Positions 36,087 to 43,395 of a stretch of 64,000 nt of DNA are shown here, in pieces. The DNA lies in assembly GCF_024519455.1 (NCBI RefSeq), contig NZ_JALJRY010000003.1, positions 321,675-385,674 on the forward strand, in the 5' to 3' direction. The position numbers and the translations under genes were made by a program. The notes under the pieces are model-generated. The model saw nothing but the letters and a program-made list of their open reading frames with translations. It searched no databases and was not told the DNA's origin. The first letter of the stretch is position 1, and each line of letters opens with the position of its first letter. The stretch comes from Streptomyces sp. STR69 (GTDB taxonomy: Bacteria > Actinomycetota > Actinomycetes > Streptomycetales > Streptomycetaceae).

Positions 36087-36176
36087 TGCAATTGCAGATG
36101 ATCTTGCGAGCGGTGCCCCCGAGGGCTATCGTCCTCCACATCACCAATGGATGCAATTGAAGATGCAATTGCATCC
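36087..36176. promoter_or_regulatory. Cluster of TGCAATTG(CA) palindromes before the DUF397 gene
   Basis: Three copies of an AT-rich palindrome stand out against the high-G+C background: TGCAATTGCA at 36087-36096, TGCAATTG at 36152-36159 and TGCAATTGCA at 36164-36173. The last two form a larger inverted repeat, GGATGCAATTG (36149-36159) and CAATTGCATCC (36166-36176), with 6 bp between. The array lies in the 210-bp divergent gap and ends 18 bp before the DUF397 start. The Scr1-type HTH protein encoded next door is the obvious candidate ligand. Confidence 0.6.
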
Positions 36177-36193
36177 GATCTTCCGGGGGAGCG

Positions 36194-36445
36194 ATGAGGC
36201 CTCAGATCGAGCACGCGAACGGCATGTCGGCGACCCTGCTGAGCGGCGCGGAGTGGCGCAAGAGCCACCACAGCAACCCCGAGGGCAACTGCGTCGAGTT
36301 GGCCGCGCTCTCCGACGGCCACATCGCCGTGCGCAACTCGCGCCATCCCGAAGGTCCGGCGCTCGTCTACACCAGCGCCGAGATCTCCGCGTTCGTCCGC
36401 GGTGTGAAGGACGGCGACTTCGACGGCCTACTCCCCGGCCGCTGA
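36194..36445 (+). CDS. DUF397 small acidic protein
   Basis: 83 aa, ATG with GGGGGAG upstream. The family signature is clear: WRKSHHSNPEGNCVELAALSDGHIAVRNSRHPEGPALVYTSAEISAFVRGVKDGDFD. DUF397 proteins are found beside Scr1/WhiJ-type HTH genes and RsbW-like ATPase genes throughout Streptomyces, and at least some control development or antibiotic production with the HTH partner. A strong hairpin follows, so the HTH gene probably has its own promoter. Confidence 0.92.
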   Translation: MRPQIEHANGMSATLLSGAEWRKSHHSNPEGNCVELAALSDGHIAVRNSRHPEGPALVYTSAEISAFVRGVKDGDFDGLLPGR

Positions 36446-36466
36446 AGTCAGGCAAACCCGCGGATG

Positions 36467-36503
36467 GCCGGAAGGCGCCGGACACAGGCCGGCACCTTCC
36501 GGC
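36467..36503 (+). terminator. Hairpin terminator after the DUF397 gene
   Basis: GCCGGAAGG (36467-36475) pairs with CCTTCCGGC (36495-36503), and inside it GCCGG (36477-36481) pairs with CCGGC (36489-36493). This gives a 14-bp stem with one mismatch and a 7-nt loop. It starts 21 bp after the DUF397 stop and precedes the HTH gene by about 100 bp. Confidence 0.7.
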
Positions 36504-36604
36504 TCCTTCACTCCCCGCAGTTATCCGGAACCTCGGTGCTACGATCCTGTTTTGAGTCCCGAGAACTTGCGGACTGTATCGGCGCGACCGCCGAGGGGAT
36601 GAAC

Positions 36605-37510
36605 ATGACTGCAGCTCAACCGGAACACGCCCCCCTGGGCACAGACGTGCTGAGCCTTCAGCGAGGTGGTCCGACCGTCCAGCGCATCATGCTGGGCACC
36701 CGGCTGCGCCGGCTGCGCGAGTCCCTCAACATCACCCGGGACACGGCCGCTTCGGCCATACGCGCCTCGGACGCCAAGCTCTGCCGGATGGAATTGGGCC
36801 GCGTCGGCTTCAAAGAGCGTGACGTGGCCGACCTGTTGACGCTGTACGGCCTCCACGAGCCGGAGGCCCGCCAGGAGTACCTGGACTCGGCCCGTCGCGC
36901 CAACGAACCCGGCTGGTGGCGCGCCTACGGCGACTCCTTCCCGGCCTGGTTCGAACAGCACCTGGGGCTGGAGGAGGCCACCTCCCTCATCCGCACCTAC
37001 GAAGTCCAGTTCATCCCGGGCCTGTTGCAGACCGCCGGGTACGCCGAGGCCGTCATCCGGCTCGGCCGCCCTGTCGACAGCCCGGACTCGATCCAGCGCC
37101 GCGTCGAACTCCGCATGACCCGCCAGGAGTTGCTGAGCAGGCCCGGAGCGCCGAAGCTGTGGGTCGTGGTGGACGAGGCGGCGCTGCGCAGGCCGCTCGG
37201 CGGGGTCGAGGTGATGCGCGACCAGCTCCGGCATCTCGTCGAGACGGCCGCCCTGCCGAACGTCACGCTGCAGGTGCTGCCCTTCGATGTGGGCGGCCAT
37301 GCGGCGGCGGGCGGTCCGATCACCGTGCTGCGCTTCCCGGTCCCGGACCTGCCGGACATCGTCTATCTCGAACAGCTCACCAGCGCCCTGTACTTGGACA
37401 AGGCGGAGGAGGTCGACCGCTATCTCGCGGTCATGGACCGGCTGAGCCTGGTGGCCCTGCCCGGCCCCGAGTCGGTGGTCTTCGTGGAGAAGCTCCTCAA
37501 GGACATGTGA
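36605..37510 (+). CDS. Scr1-family helix-turn-helix regulator (XRE HTH plus DUF5753)
   Basis: 301 aa from ATG 36605, favoured over ATG 36599 because AGGGG sits 7 nt upstream of 36605 but touches 36599. The N-terminal XRE HTH is at about residues 20-75 (MLGTRLRRLRESLNITRDTAASAIRASDAKLCRMELGRVGFKERDV). The DUF5753 part follows: GWWRAYGDSFPAWFEQHLGLEEATSLIRTYEVQFIPGLLQTAGYAEAVI, LWVVVDEAALRRPLGG, MRDQLRHLVETA and LRFPVPDLPDIVYLEQLT. It probably controls the DUF397/ATPase promoter region through the TGCAATTG sites. Confidence 0.92.
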   Translation: MTAAQPEHAPLGTDVLSLQRGGPTVQRIMLGTRLRRLRESLNITRDTAASAIRASDAKLCRMELGRVGFKERDVADLLTLYGLHEPEARQEYLDSARRANEPGWWRAYGDSFPAWFEQHLGLEEATSLIRTYEVQFIPGLLQTAGYAEAVIRLGRPVDSPDSIQRRVELRMTRQELLSRPGAPKLWVVVDEAALRRPLGGVEVMRDQLRHLVETAALPNVTLQVLPFDVGGHAAAGGPITVLRFPVPDLPDIVYLEQLTSALYLDKAEEVDRYLAVMDRLSLVALPGPESVVFVEKLLKDM

Positions 37511-37534
37511 GGTCGGGGTCGGGGCACGGTCCGC

Positions 37535-39082
37535 TCAGACCCGCGACCTGTACAGCCCGAACTCCGCGATCCGTACGGTGTCCCGGGCGGCTGTCACGCG
37601 GACCCGCCAGCGCCGGGCGCGTACGGGCGCGGGCAGCAGCAGGATGCGACTGGCGCCGATCGTCCCGGCCCGGGCCACCTCGGTCCAGTTCCCGTCGACG
37701 TACGCCTCGACGACGAATGCCTCGACCTGCTGGCCGTACCGTCGGACGTCCTCCGCCAACCGGACGCGGTCCACCTCGTGTTCCGTCCCGAGGTCGACGG
37801 TGACCCGTCCCGGTGAGACGGCCGTGCGGGCTCCACGCGCCAGGTCCTCGGGCAGTTCCCGGTCCACGCGCTCACGGAACTCGCGCAGCCGCGCCACGTC
37901 CGGGTCCGCAAGCAGGCCATCGGTGTCCGGCGGCACATTGAGCAGCAGAACCGCGTTGCGGCCCACGGATCCGAAGTAGATGTCGGTCAACTCCTCGACA
38001 CTCTTGGGGAGTTGGCCCGGGTGGTAGAACCAGCCGTCGTGGATCGACACATCGCACTCGGCCGGCCACCACTGGAGGTAGTCCGTGTTCGGCTGCGCCG
38101 CCACGAGCGCGTCGCGACTGCCCTCGTCGGGGGTGTCGTAGGACAGCGCCCAGTCCGTGCGGCCGTACTGCTCCTCCTTGACCGGGAGGACGCTCCACTC
38201 GTCCTCCCGCGCGGTGCCGCCCTCGTTGCCGACCCACCGCACGTCAGGGCCGGTCACGGCGATCGCCGCGTCCGGGGCGAGTGATCTGACCAGGGTGTAC
38301 CAGCTGTCCCAGTCGTAGTCCTCGACCTGGCCCGGCGGGATGCGGCCCTGGGCGCCGTCGAACCACACCTCGTCGATCGGGCCGTACTCGGTCAGCACTT
38401 CGTAGAGGGTGTTGAGCATATGGGCGCCGTAGTCGGTCGCGTCCAGCGTGTAGAAGGCGTCCGGAGTGCGGTCGTCGCCCTCGACGAGGGTGGGGACGGT
38501 TCGGGTGGCGCGGGCGCTGCCGTTGGCGTAGACGCCGTGGAGGTACTGGTTCTCGTCCGCGGGCGAGAGGTAGACGCCGGCCTTGAGACCGTACCGTCGC
38601 ATGGAGTCGGCGAAGGAGCGCAGTACGTCGCCCCGGCCCGCACGCCAACTGCTGTAGGCCACCGTGTGGTTGGTGTAGCGGGAGGGGTAGAGGACGAAGC
38701 CGTCGTGGTGCTTGACGGTGAGGATGGCGAGCTTGAAGCCGCCGTCGCGCAGGGCGCGGGCCCACTGGTCGGTGTCGAGGCCGGTCGGCTGGAACACGTT
38801 CGGGTCCTCGTCGCCGGTCCCCCACTCCAGGCCGGTGAAGGTGTTCACGCCGAAGTGCAGGAACGCCGTCCGCTCCAGTTGCTGCCAGGCCACCTGCCGT
38901 GCGGTGGGCCGGACTTGCGAGGCCTTGCGGACCAGGTCGGCTTCGCTGTCGTCCGGACTGACGGGGATGCGGTAGCGGGAGTCGGACGGGGGCGGGGGCG
39001 TCGCGAGGGCGGGGGTCGTCGCGGTGCCGGTCGCGGCGAGCGCGGTGGCCGAGAGGACGAAGAGACGTCTGGAGAGGGCCAT
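37535..39082 (-). CDS. Secreted alpha-L-fucosidase, glycoside hydrolase family 29
   Basis: 515 aa. The signal has a twin-arginine motif (LSRRLFVLSATALA) with cleavage near ALA-27. GH29 markers are FLHFGVNTFTGLEWGTGDE (His-77), LTVKHHDGFVLYPSRYTNHTV, YLSPADENQYLHG and PIDEVWFDGAQG with the predicted nucleophile Asp-242. A C-terminal F5/8-type beta domain (~405-515) is likely. The product L-fucose could feed the operon at 14.3-22.2 kb. The gene follows the GH20 gene by 18 bp, so the two are probably co-transcribed. Confidence 0.93.
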   Translation of the reverse strand: MALSRRLFVLSATALAATGTATTPALATPPPPSDSRYRIPVSPDDSEADLVRKASQVRPTARQVAWQQLERTAFLHFGVNTFTGLEWGTGDEDPNVFQPTGLDTDQWARALRDGGFKLAILTVKHHDGFVLYPSRYTNHTVAYSSWRAGRGDVLRSFADSMRRYGLKAGVYLSPADENQYLHGVYANGSARATRTVPTLVEGDDRTPDAFYTLDATDYGAHMLNTLYEVLTEYGPIDEVWFDGAQGRIPPGQVEDYDWDSWYTLVRSLAPDAAIAVTGPDVRWVGNEGGTAREDEWSVLPVKEEQYGRTDWALSYDTPDEGSRDALVAAQPNTDYLQWWPAECDVSIHDGWFYHPGQLPKSVEELTDIYFGSVGRNAVLLLNVPPDTDGLLADPDVARLREFRERVDRELPEDLARGARTAVSPGRVTVDLGTEHEVDRVRLAEDVRRYGQQVEAFVVEAYVDGNWTEVARAGTIGASRILLLPAPVRARRWRVRVTAARDTVRIAEFGLYRSRV

Positions 39083-39100
39083 GGGGTGGGACTCCTCTGG

Positions 39101-40960
39101 TCAGTGGGCGGTCAAGTGCCAGACTGCGGGCCGGTGCTGGTCCGGCGGGTACTGGGAGAGGCTGCCGTCGTCGGCGACGCTCAGCTCCATCTGCGTGATG
39201 GCGTTCACGAGTCGGTAGCCGCCCGCCGTGGGCGCCAACTCCCAGCGCTGCATGGTGTTCGCGGTGTCGCAGGGCTGCGGGATCGCCGCGACCCCCGGCT
39301 GGAGCGGCACGTTGAGGGTGAGCTTCCCGCCCTGTATCTCCAGGCAGCCGTCGGCGGTCCGTACCGTCGCGTAGCCGTCCGGTGTGCGCTGCACGGTGGC
39401 GTCGAAGGAGGCACCCGCCGTCCGGAACGTGTACGTCCCGTCCGCCACCGGTACCCGGGTCAGGTCCCGCCATCCGGGCGCGTGACCGACTGCCGTGCCC
39501 CGCGCGGTGAACTGGGCGTAGGTGGCGTCGGGGTGCGGGTCGCCCCAGGTCGCCTGGGCGAGGTGGCGCAGCGCGGGCTCGGTGTCGGCGGCGACCTCGT
39601 TCTCGGTCTCGCCACGTCCGTTGTCGGGCCAGAGGCTGATCTTCGCCCCGGTGATCCCGGCGCTGGAGGTCAGCTTCTCGCCCTCGAAGCTCCGCGGGTC
39701 CCAGCTCTGGTCGTACAGCGACTCGGTGTCGCTGTGGAAGCCGCCGCGCACCAGGTAGAGGGAGTAGGCCGCGTTCATCAACGGGTAGCCCTGGGCGATG
39801 AGTTGACTCGGTTTAGTCTGGACGTTCAACCAGTGCTCGACCGTCGTGCCCGGCGCCACCGGCACGGTGTTGGCGCCGGTGAGCCCGTCGTTCCAGATGC
39901 GCAGCTGCTTGCCCTTGCTCGCGGCGTAGGCCTGGACGCGGTTGATGAAGTCGATGTAGGCGTCCTGCGGGGTGGCGTTCGCGCCGTACTTCTCCTGGGC
40001 GTAACGCAGCATCTGCGGGTACTTGGAGTAGTCGGAGCCGAGCATGTACTCGTCGGCGCCCATGTGCCAGGACGGCGCGGTGAAGACCTGCGCGTACTCG
40101 TCCATCAGGCTGGTGTAGTAGTCGAACGCCGCCTGCTGGGTGACGTCGAGCCGGGCGGGCTGCTTGTTGCCGTCGCTGTCGGTGAGCTGGAGGTCGGGGC
40201 GGTTCTCTATCCACGGGTCCATGTGGCCCGGGGAGTTGATCTCGGGAATGATCTCGACGTGGTACTTGTCACCGAGGGCGACGAGGCGGCGCAGTTCGTC
40301 CTTGGTGTAGTAGCCCCAGGTGTTCGCCTCGGGGTGCGCGTCGCTCTTCACCTTGATTTCCAGGAGCAGTTGGTTGAGCTTGTGGTACGCCATCTCGCGC
40401 ACCAGGTTCTCCAGCCAGGGCAGGGAGATGTGGATGTAGCAGGCGCAGACGCCGACTCCGCGCTCCTTGTACCGAGGGACGTCGACCGTGCGTCCGGCCG
40501 GTATGTGGTCGCCCTGGGCGAGGAGTTGGAGGAGGGTGCGGGTGCCGTAGAAGGCGCCGGTCTCGGTCGCGCCGGTGACCGACAGCCGCCTGCCCGCCTG
40601 GAGTTCATAGCCCTCCGCGCCCAACGAGCCCTGCGTCGGCCGGACTTCGATCACGATGTCGCCGGGTCGGGCGGCACCGCCCCGTACGACGGGCACCGTT
40701 CCGTGACCCGCCGCCTTGAGGTCGTCGGCGAGGGTGTCGGCGACCCTGCGTTCACTCGCGCTGCCGGCCACCAGCCGGGTCCCGGCCCCGAAGTCGTAGC
40801 TCCCGTTCTGCGGGGTCCAGTTGGACAGCGCGGGCACGGTCACCGGAGATGCTGCCTGCTCCTGCCGGGCCGCGACCGCCGGCGCTGCGGACGCCATGAA
40901 CAGCGCGAACACCGCCGCGAAGCCGATCAGCCGGAAACGTCTCTTCCCACGCTCAGCCAT
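39101..40960 (-). CDS. Secreted glycoside hydrolase family 20 enzyme with C-terminal ricin-like domain
   Basis: 619 aa from ATG 40960; the longer open frame upstream runs through the promoter. The signal peptide ends AVAA near residue 31. A GH20b beta domain (~40-160) precedes the barrel. The catalytic Asp-Glu pair is Asp-303/Glu-304 in SWHMGADEYM, with HKLNQLLLEIKVKSDA, IIPEINSPGHMDPW and RIWNDG. A ricin-like lectin domain covers ~505-619. Activity is beta-N-acetylhexosaminidase or lacto-N-biosidase; sequence alone does not separate them. First gene of a GH20-GH29 unit. Confidence 0.92.
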   Translation of the reverse strand: MAERGKRRFRLIGFAAVFALFMASAAPAVAARQEQAASPVTVPALSNWTPQNGSYDFGAGTRLVAGSASERRVADTLADDLKAAGHGTVPVVRGGAARPGDIVIEVRPTQGSLGAEGYELQAGRRLSVTGATETGAFYGTRTLLQLLAQGDHIPAGRTVDVPRYKERGVGVCACYIHISLPWLENLVREMAYHKLNQLLLEIKVKSDAHPEANTWGYYTKDELRRLVALGDKYHVEIIPEINSPGHMDPWIENRPDLQLTDSDGNKQPARLDVTQQAAFDYYTSLMDEYAQVFTAPSWHMGADEYMLGSDYSKYPQMLRYAQEKYGANATPQDAYIDFINRVQAYAASKGKQLRIWNDGLTGANTVPVAPGTTVEHWLNVQTKPSQLIAQGYPLMNAAYSLYLVRGGFHSDTESLYDQSWDPRSFEGEKLTSSAGITGAKISLWPDNGRGETENEVAADTEPALRHLAQATWGDPHPDATYAQFTARGTAVGHAPGWRDLTRVPVADGTYTFRTAGASFDATVQRTPDGYATVRTADGCLEIQGGKLTLNVPLQPGVAAIPQPCDTANTMQRWELAPTAGGYRLVNAITQMELSVADDGSLSQYPPDQHRPAVWHLTAH

Positions 40961-40978
40961 GACACTCCACCGGTCGCG

Positions 40979-41065
40979 ATTGATCGGACGACTGATGATT
41001 GGACTGCGTTCAGGGACTGTCAACGGGCGACGGGAGCAGTCGAGTTGAGCCATTGATCGGATGAC
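40979..41065. repeat. Pair of 14-bp direct repeats in the GH20/amidase divergent region
   Basis: ATTGATCGGACGAC (40979-40992) and ATTGATCGGATGAC (41052-41065) differ at one base and are 73 bp apart. They flank the predicted GH20 promoter. They may be binding sites for a regulator of the GH20-GH29 unit, but neither is a clear palindrome and no regulator gene is adjacent. Confidence 0.4.
40995..41023 (-). promoter_or_regulatory. Predicted housekeeping-type promoter of the GH20-GH29 unit
   Basis: On the minus strand a perfect -35 TTGACA (complement of 41018-41023) is followed after 17 bp by AATCAT (complement of 40995-41000), a fair match to a -10. The start codon lies about 35 bp further on. 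Elements this close to consensus are uncommon in Streptomyces DNA. Confidence 0.5.
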
Positions 41066-41217
41066 CAGCACGTCAGTCGCTACGCGCCCGGAACCGGCTC
41101 GTGAAAAGTCCAAGAAGAGGGGAGCGAATGTCCAAGGCCGGTCGCCTCTCGACGCGGCGCCTGGACCGAGGCACAGTTCTCCCTACGTACTCGCGAGTAG
41201 ATTGAAGGAGCGCGCCC

Positions 41218-42561
41218 GTGACCAGCTGGATCGGCCGTACCGCCGCCGAGATCTCCGCCGCCGTACGCGAGAAGCGGGCCACGCCCCGTGAGGTGGTGGC
41301 CGAGCATCTCGCCCGGATCGAGCGGCTGGACGGGCGGATCGGCGCGTTCCGGGTGGTGCGGGCCGAGGCCGCGCTCGCGGAGGCCGACGCGGTGGGCGCA
41401 CGGGCCGACCTGGCCGAACTGCCGCTCGCGGGCGTGCCGGTGGCCGTGAAGGACAACCTCGCCGTGACCGGCGAGTCCACCCGGGTCGGTTCGGCCGCGA
41501 CCCCGGACACGCCCGCCGACCACGACCATGTCACCGTGGCCAGGCTGCGGGCGGCGGGCGCGGTGGTCGTGGGGCTGACGAACGTGCCCGAGCTGTGCGT
41601 CTTCGGCAGCACCGAGGGCGTCTACGGCACGGCCCGCAACCCGTGGGACACCACCCGCACCGCCGGGGGCTCCTCGGGCGGCAGCGCGGCTGCGGTCGCG
41701 GCGGGCATGGTACCGATCGCGCTCGGCAACGACGGCATGGGCTCGCTGCGCATCCCGGCGGCGAACTGCGGTCTGGTCACGATCAAGCCGGGGTTCGGGG
41801 TGGTGCCCGCCGGCATCGGCGACGGCGACTGGTTCGGAATGTCCGAAAACGGGCCCTTGGCGACGACCGTCGAGGACGTCCGGCTGATGTTTTCGGTCAT
41901 CGCGGACATCGAGGTCGTACGCCCTGATGAGCCCACCTCCCGGAAGATCGCCGTCTCCGTGCGCAGCCCGCTCGCCGGGGTCGCCGTCAGCAAGCCGTAT
42001 ACGACCGCCGTCCGGGAGGCGGCCGGGCTGCTGGCCAAGGCGGGGCACGCGCTGCACCGCGCCGATCCGCCGTATCCGCTGTCCCTGAGCACCACCTCGC
42101 TCGCGCACTGGACGGCGGGCACCTCGGTGGACGCGGCGGGGCTCGACCCGCGCAGGCTGACGCGCCGGACCCGGGTGCACGCGGCGATCGGGCGCCGGTT
42201 CGTGAACGGCGTCCGTACCGGGAGGAGCCGGGAGCAGCTGCGGGAACGGCTCACGCCGTTCTTCGCCGAGCACGACATCCTGCTGACGGCGGCGCTGGCC
42301 CGCCGCTCCCCCAAGGCCGGGCCGTGGCACGAGCGGGGCTGGCTGCTGAATGTGCTGGCCAATACCAACTACTCGCCGATGACTCCCCCGTGGAACCTCA
42401 CCGGCTGGCCCGCGATGTCGGTCCCGTTCGGCACCCTGCCCTCGGGCGCGCCCTGCGCCGTACAGCTGGTGGGGCGGCCGGGGTCGGAGGCGGCGCTGCT
42501 GGAGCTGGCGGAGCAGTTGGAGAAGCTGCACCCGTGGGTGCGGACCGCGCCGCTCGACTGA
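41218..42561 (+). CDS. Amidase-signature-family hydrolase
   Basis: 447 aa from a GTG at 41218 with GAAGGAG upstream. The Ser-Ser-Lys triad is visible: Lys-78 in VAVKDNLAVTG, cis-Ser-152 in TAGGSSGGSAAAVAAGM and the nucleophile Ser-176 in GNDGMGSLRIPAANCG, where the usual DxGGS reads DGMGS. C-terminal NYSPMTPPWNLTGWPAMSVPFG is conserved. It could act on an aliphatic or aryl amide. It is not GatA, since no gatB/gatC is near. Divergent from the GH20 gene; convergent with the GNAT gene, 9 bp apart. Confidence 0.9.
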   Translation: MTSWIGRTAAEISAAVREKRATPREVVAEHLARIERLDGRIGAFRVVRAEAALAEADAVGARADLAELPLAGVPVAVKDNLAVTGESTRVGSAATPDTPADHDHVTVARLRAAGAVVVGLTNVPELCVFGSTEGVYGTARNPWDTTRTAGGSSGGSAAAVAAGMVPIALGNDGMGSLRIPAANCGLVTIKPGFGVVPAGIGDGDWFGMSENGPLATTVEDVRLMFSVIADIEVVRPDEPTSRKIAVSVRSPLAGVAVSKPYTTAVREAAGLLAKAGHALHRADPPYPLSLSTTSLAHWTAGTSVDAAGLDPRRLTRRTRVHAAIGRRFVNGVRTGRSREQLRERLTPFFAEHDILLTAALARRSPKAGPWHERGWLLNVLANTNYSPMTPPWNLTGWPAMSVPFGTLPSGAPCAVQLVGRPGSEAALLELAEQLEKLHPWVRTAPLD

Positions 42562-42570
42562 GGGTTCCCG

Positions 42571-43053
42571 TCAGAGGGAGCGGTACATGATGTGCAGGCC
42601 CACGCGGCCGTCCCGGGGATGGTCGAAGGCGTCCGGCACCGTGCCCAGGATCGTGAAGCCGAGGGAGAGCCAGAGCTTGACGGCGGGGTTGGTCTCGACG
42701 ACCGCGTTGAAGACCATGCCCCGGAAGCCCTGGTCGCGGGCGGCGGTGAGGATGTGTTCGGCTAGGGCGCGGCCGATGCCCCGGCCGCCGTGGTCGGGGT
42801 CGACCATGAAGCCGGCGTTGGCGATGCGGGCCGCGGGGCCGCCGTAGTTGGGGGTGACGAAGGCCGAGCCGACGATCGTTCCGTTCTCGTCCTCGGCGAC
42901 GTACACGCGCTTGGGCGGGGACGTCCACAGGGCCCGGGCCGCCTCTTCGGAGGTGTCCCGGGCCCAGGTGTAGGTGTCGCCGGCAGCGACGATCCGGTGC
43001 CAGAAAGGCCAGATCCGCGGCCAGTCGTCGGCCGCGGCTTCTCTGATCAGCAT
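42571..43053 (-). CDS. GNAT-family N-acetyltransferase
   Basis: 160 aa from ATG 43053. GNAT motifs are complete: LIREAAADDWPRIWPFWHRIVAAG at the N-terminus, GSAFVTPNYGG, FMVDPDHGGRGIGRALAEHIL (acetyl-CoA loop, ~88-108), FNAVVETNPAVKLWLSLGFTILGTVPDAF. The last block is typical of YncA/phosphinothricin-acetyltransferase-like members, so the substrate could be an amino acid or small amine. It lies 55 bp after a small gene on the same strand and may share its promoter. Confidence 0.9.
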   Translation of the reverse strand: MLIREAAADDWPRIWPFWHRIVAAGDTYTWARDTSEEAARALWTSPPKRVYVAEDENGTIVGSAFVTPNYGGPAARIANAGFMVDPDHGGRGIGRALAEHILTAARDQGFRGMVFNAVVETNPAVKLWLSLGFTILGTVPDAFDHPRDGRVGLHIMYRSL

Positions 43054-43108
43054 GGGCGCGATTTTCGCACGCCCATGCTGTCGGCGATCGCGATGGGTCC
43101 CGTGGGGT

Positions 43109-43282
43109 TCAGTCCACGCTGGGCAGGATGTGGGGCTCGGCGAGGTCGTCCTCGTATCCGGCCAGTCGGATGGGGGCGGACCGTGCCCACACGGCCAGGC
43201 TGCCGAGCTCGTCGGACCGGTGGCCCGCACGCTCCGTAGGTTGCTGGGGGCGTTGCTCGCGATTCGTCTTTTCCGGTGTCAC
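43109..43282 (-). CDS. Small protein of unknown function, 57 aa
   Basis: GTG start with an excellent AAGGAG 6 nt upstream, which is the main evidence that it is expressed. The sequence is hydrophilic with no signal peptide or membrane segment. The N-terminal ~25 residues are Gln/Arg/Glu-rich (TPEKTNREQRPQQPTERAG). The C-terminal half contains LGSLAVWARSAPIRLAGYED and ends LAEPHILPSVD. I do not recognise a family. It has no Cys and few Ser/Thr in its tail, so a lanthipeptide precursor is unlikely. The next gene on this strand encodes a GNAT enzyme. Confidence 0.65.
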   Translation of the reverse strand: MTPEKTNREQRPQQPTERAGHRSDELGSLAVWARSAPIRLAGYEDDLAEPHILPSVD

Positions 43283-43395
43283 CGCGCACTCCTTATGTGT
43301 CGGGTCACCCTCGGGGCATACCGGCCATTCTTCGGTCCGGTACCTGAGGCCCGCTCGGGTGTGGGTTGAAGGCAGTTCGGACGCGGTGGCGCCGG

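Noticed and set aside
43109..43282. Lanthipeptide or lasso-peptide precursor
   Set aside because: No Cys in the tail, few Ser/Thr, and no LanM/LanKC, B1/B2/C lasso or ATP-grasp gene nearby.
43319..43342. TACCGG...CCGGTA inverted repeat between the peptidase stop and the small gene
   Set aside because: Only 6 bp of stem and a 13-nt loop; too weak to call a terminator or operator.
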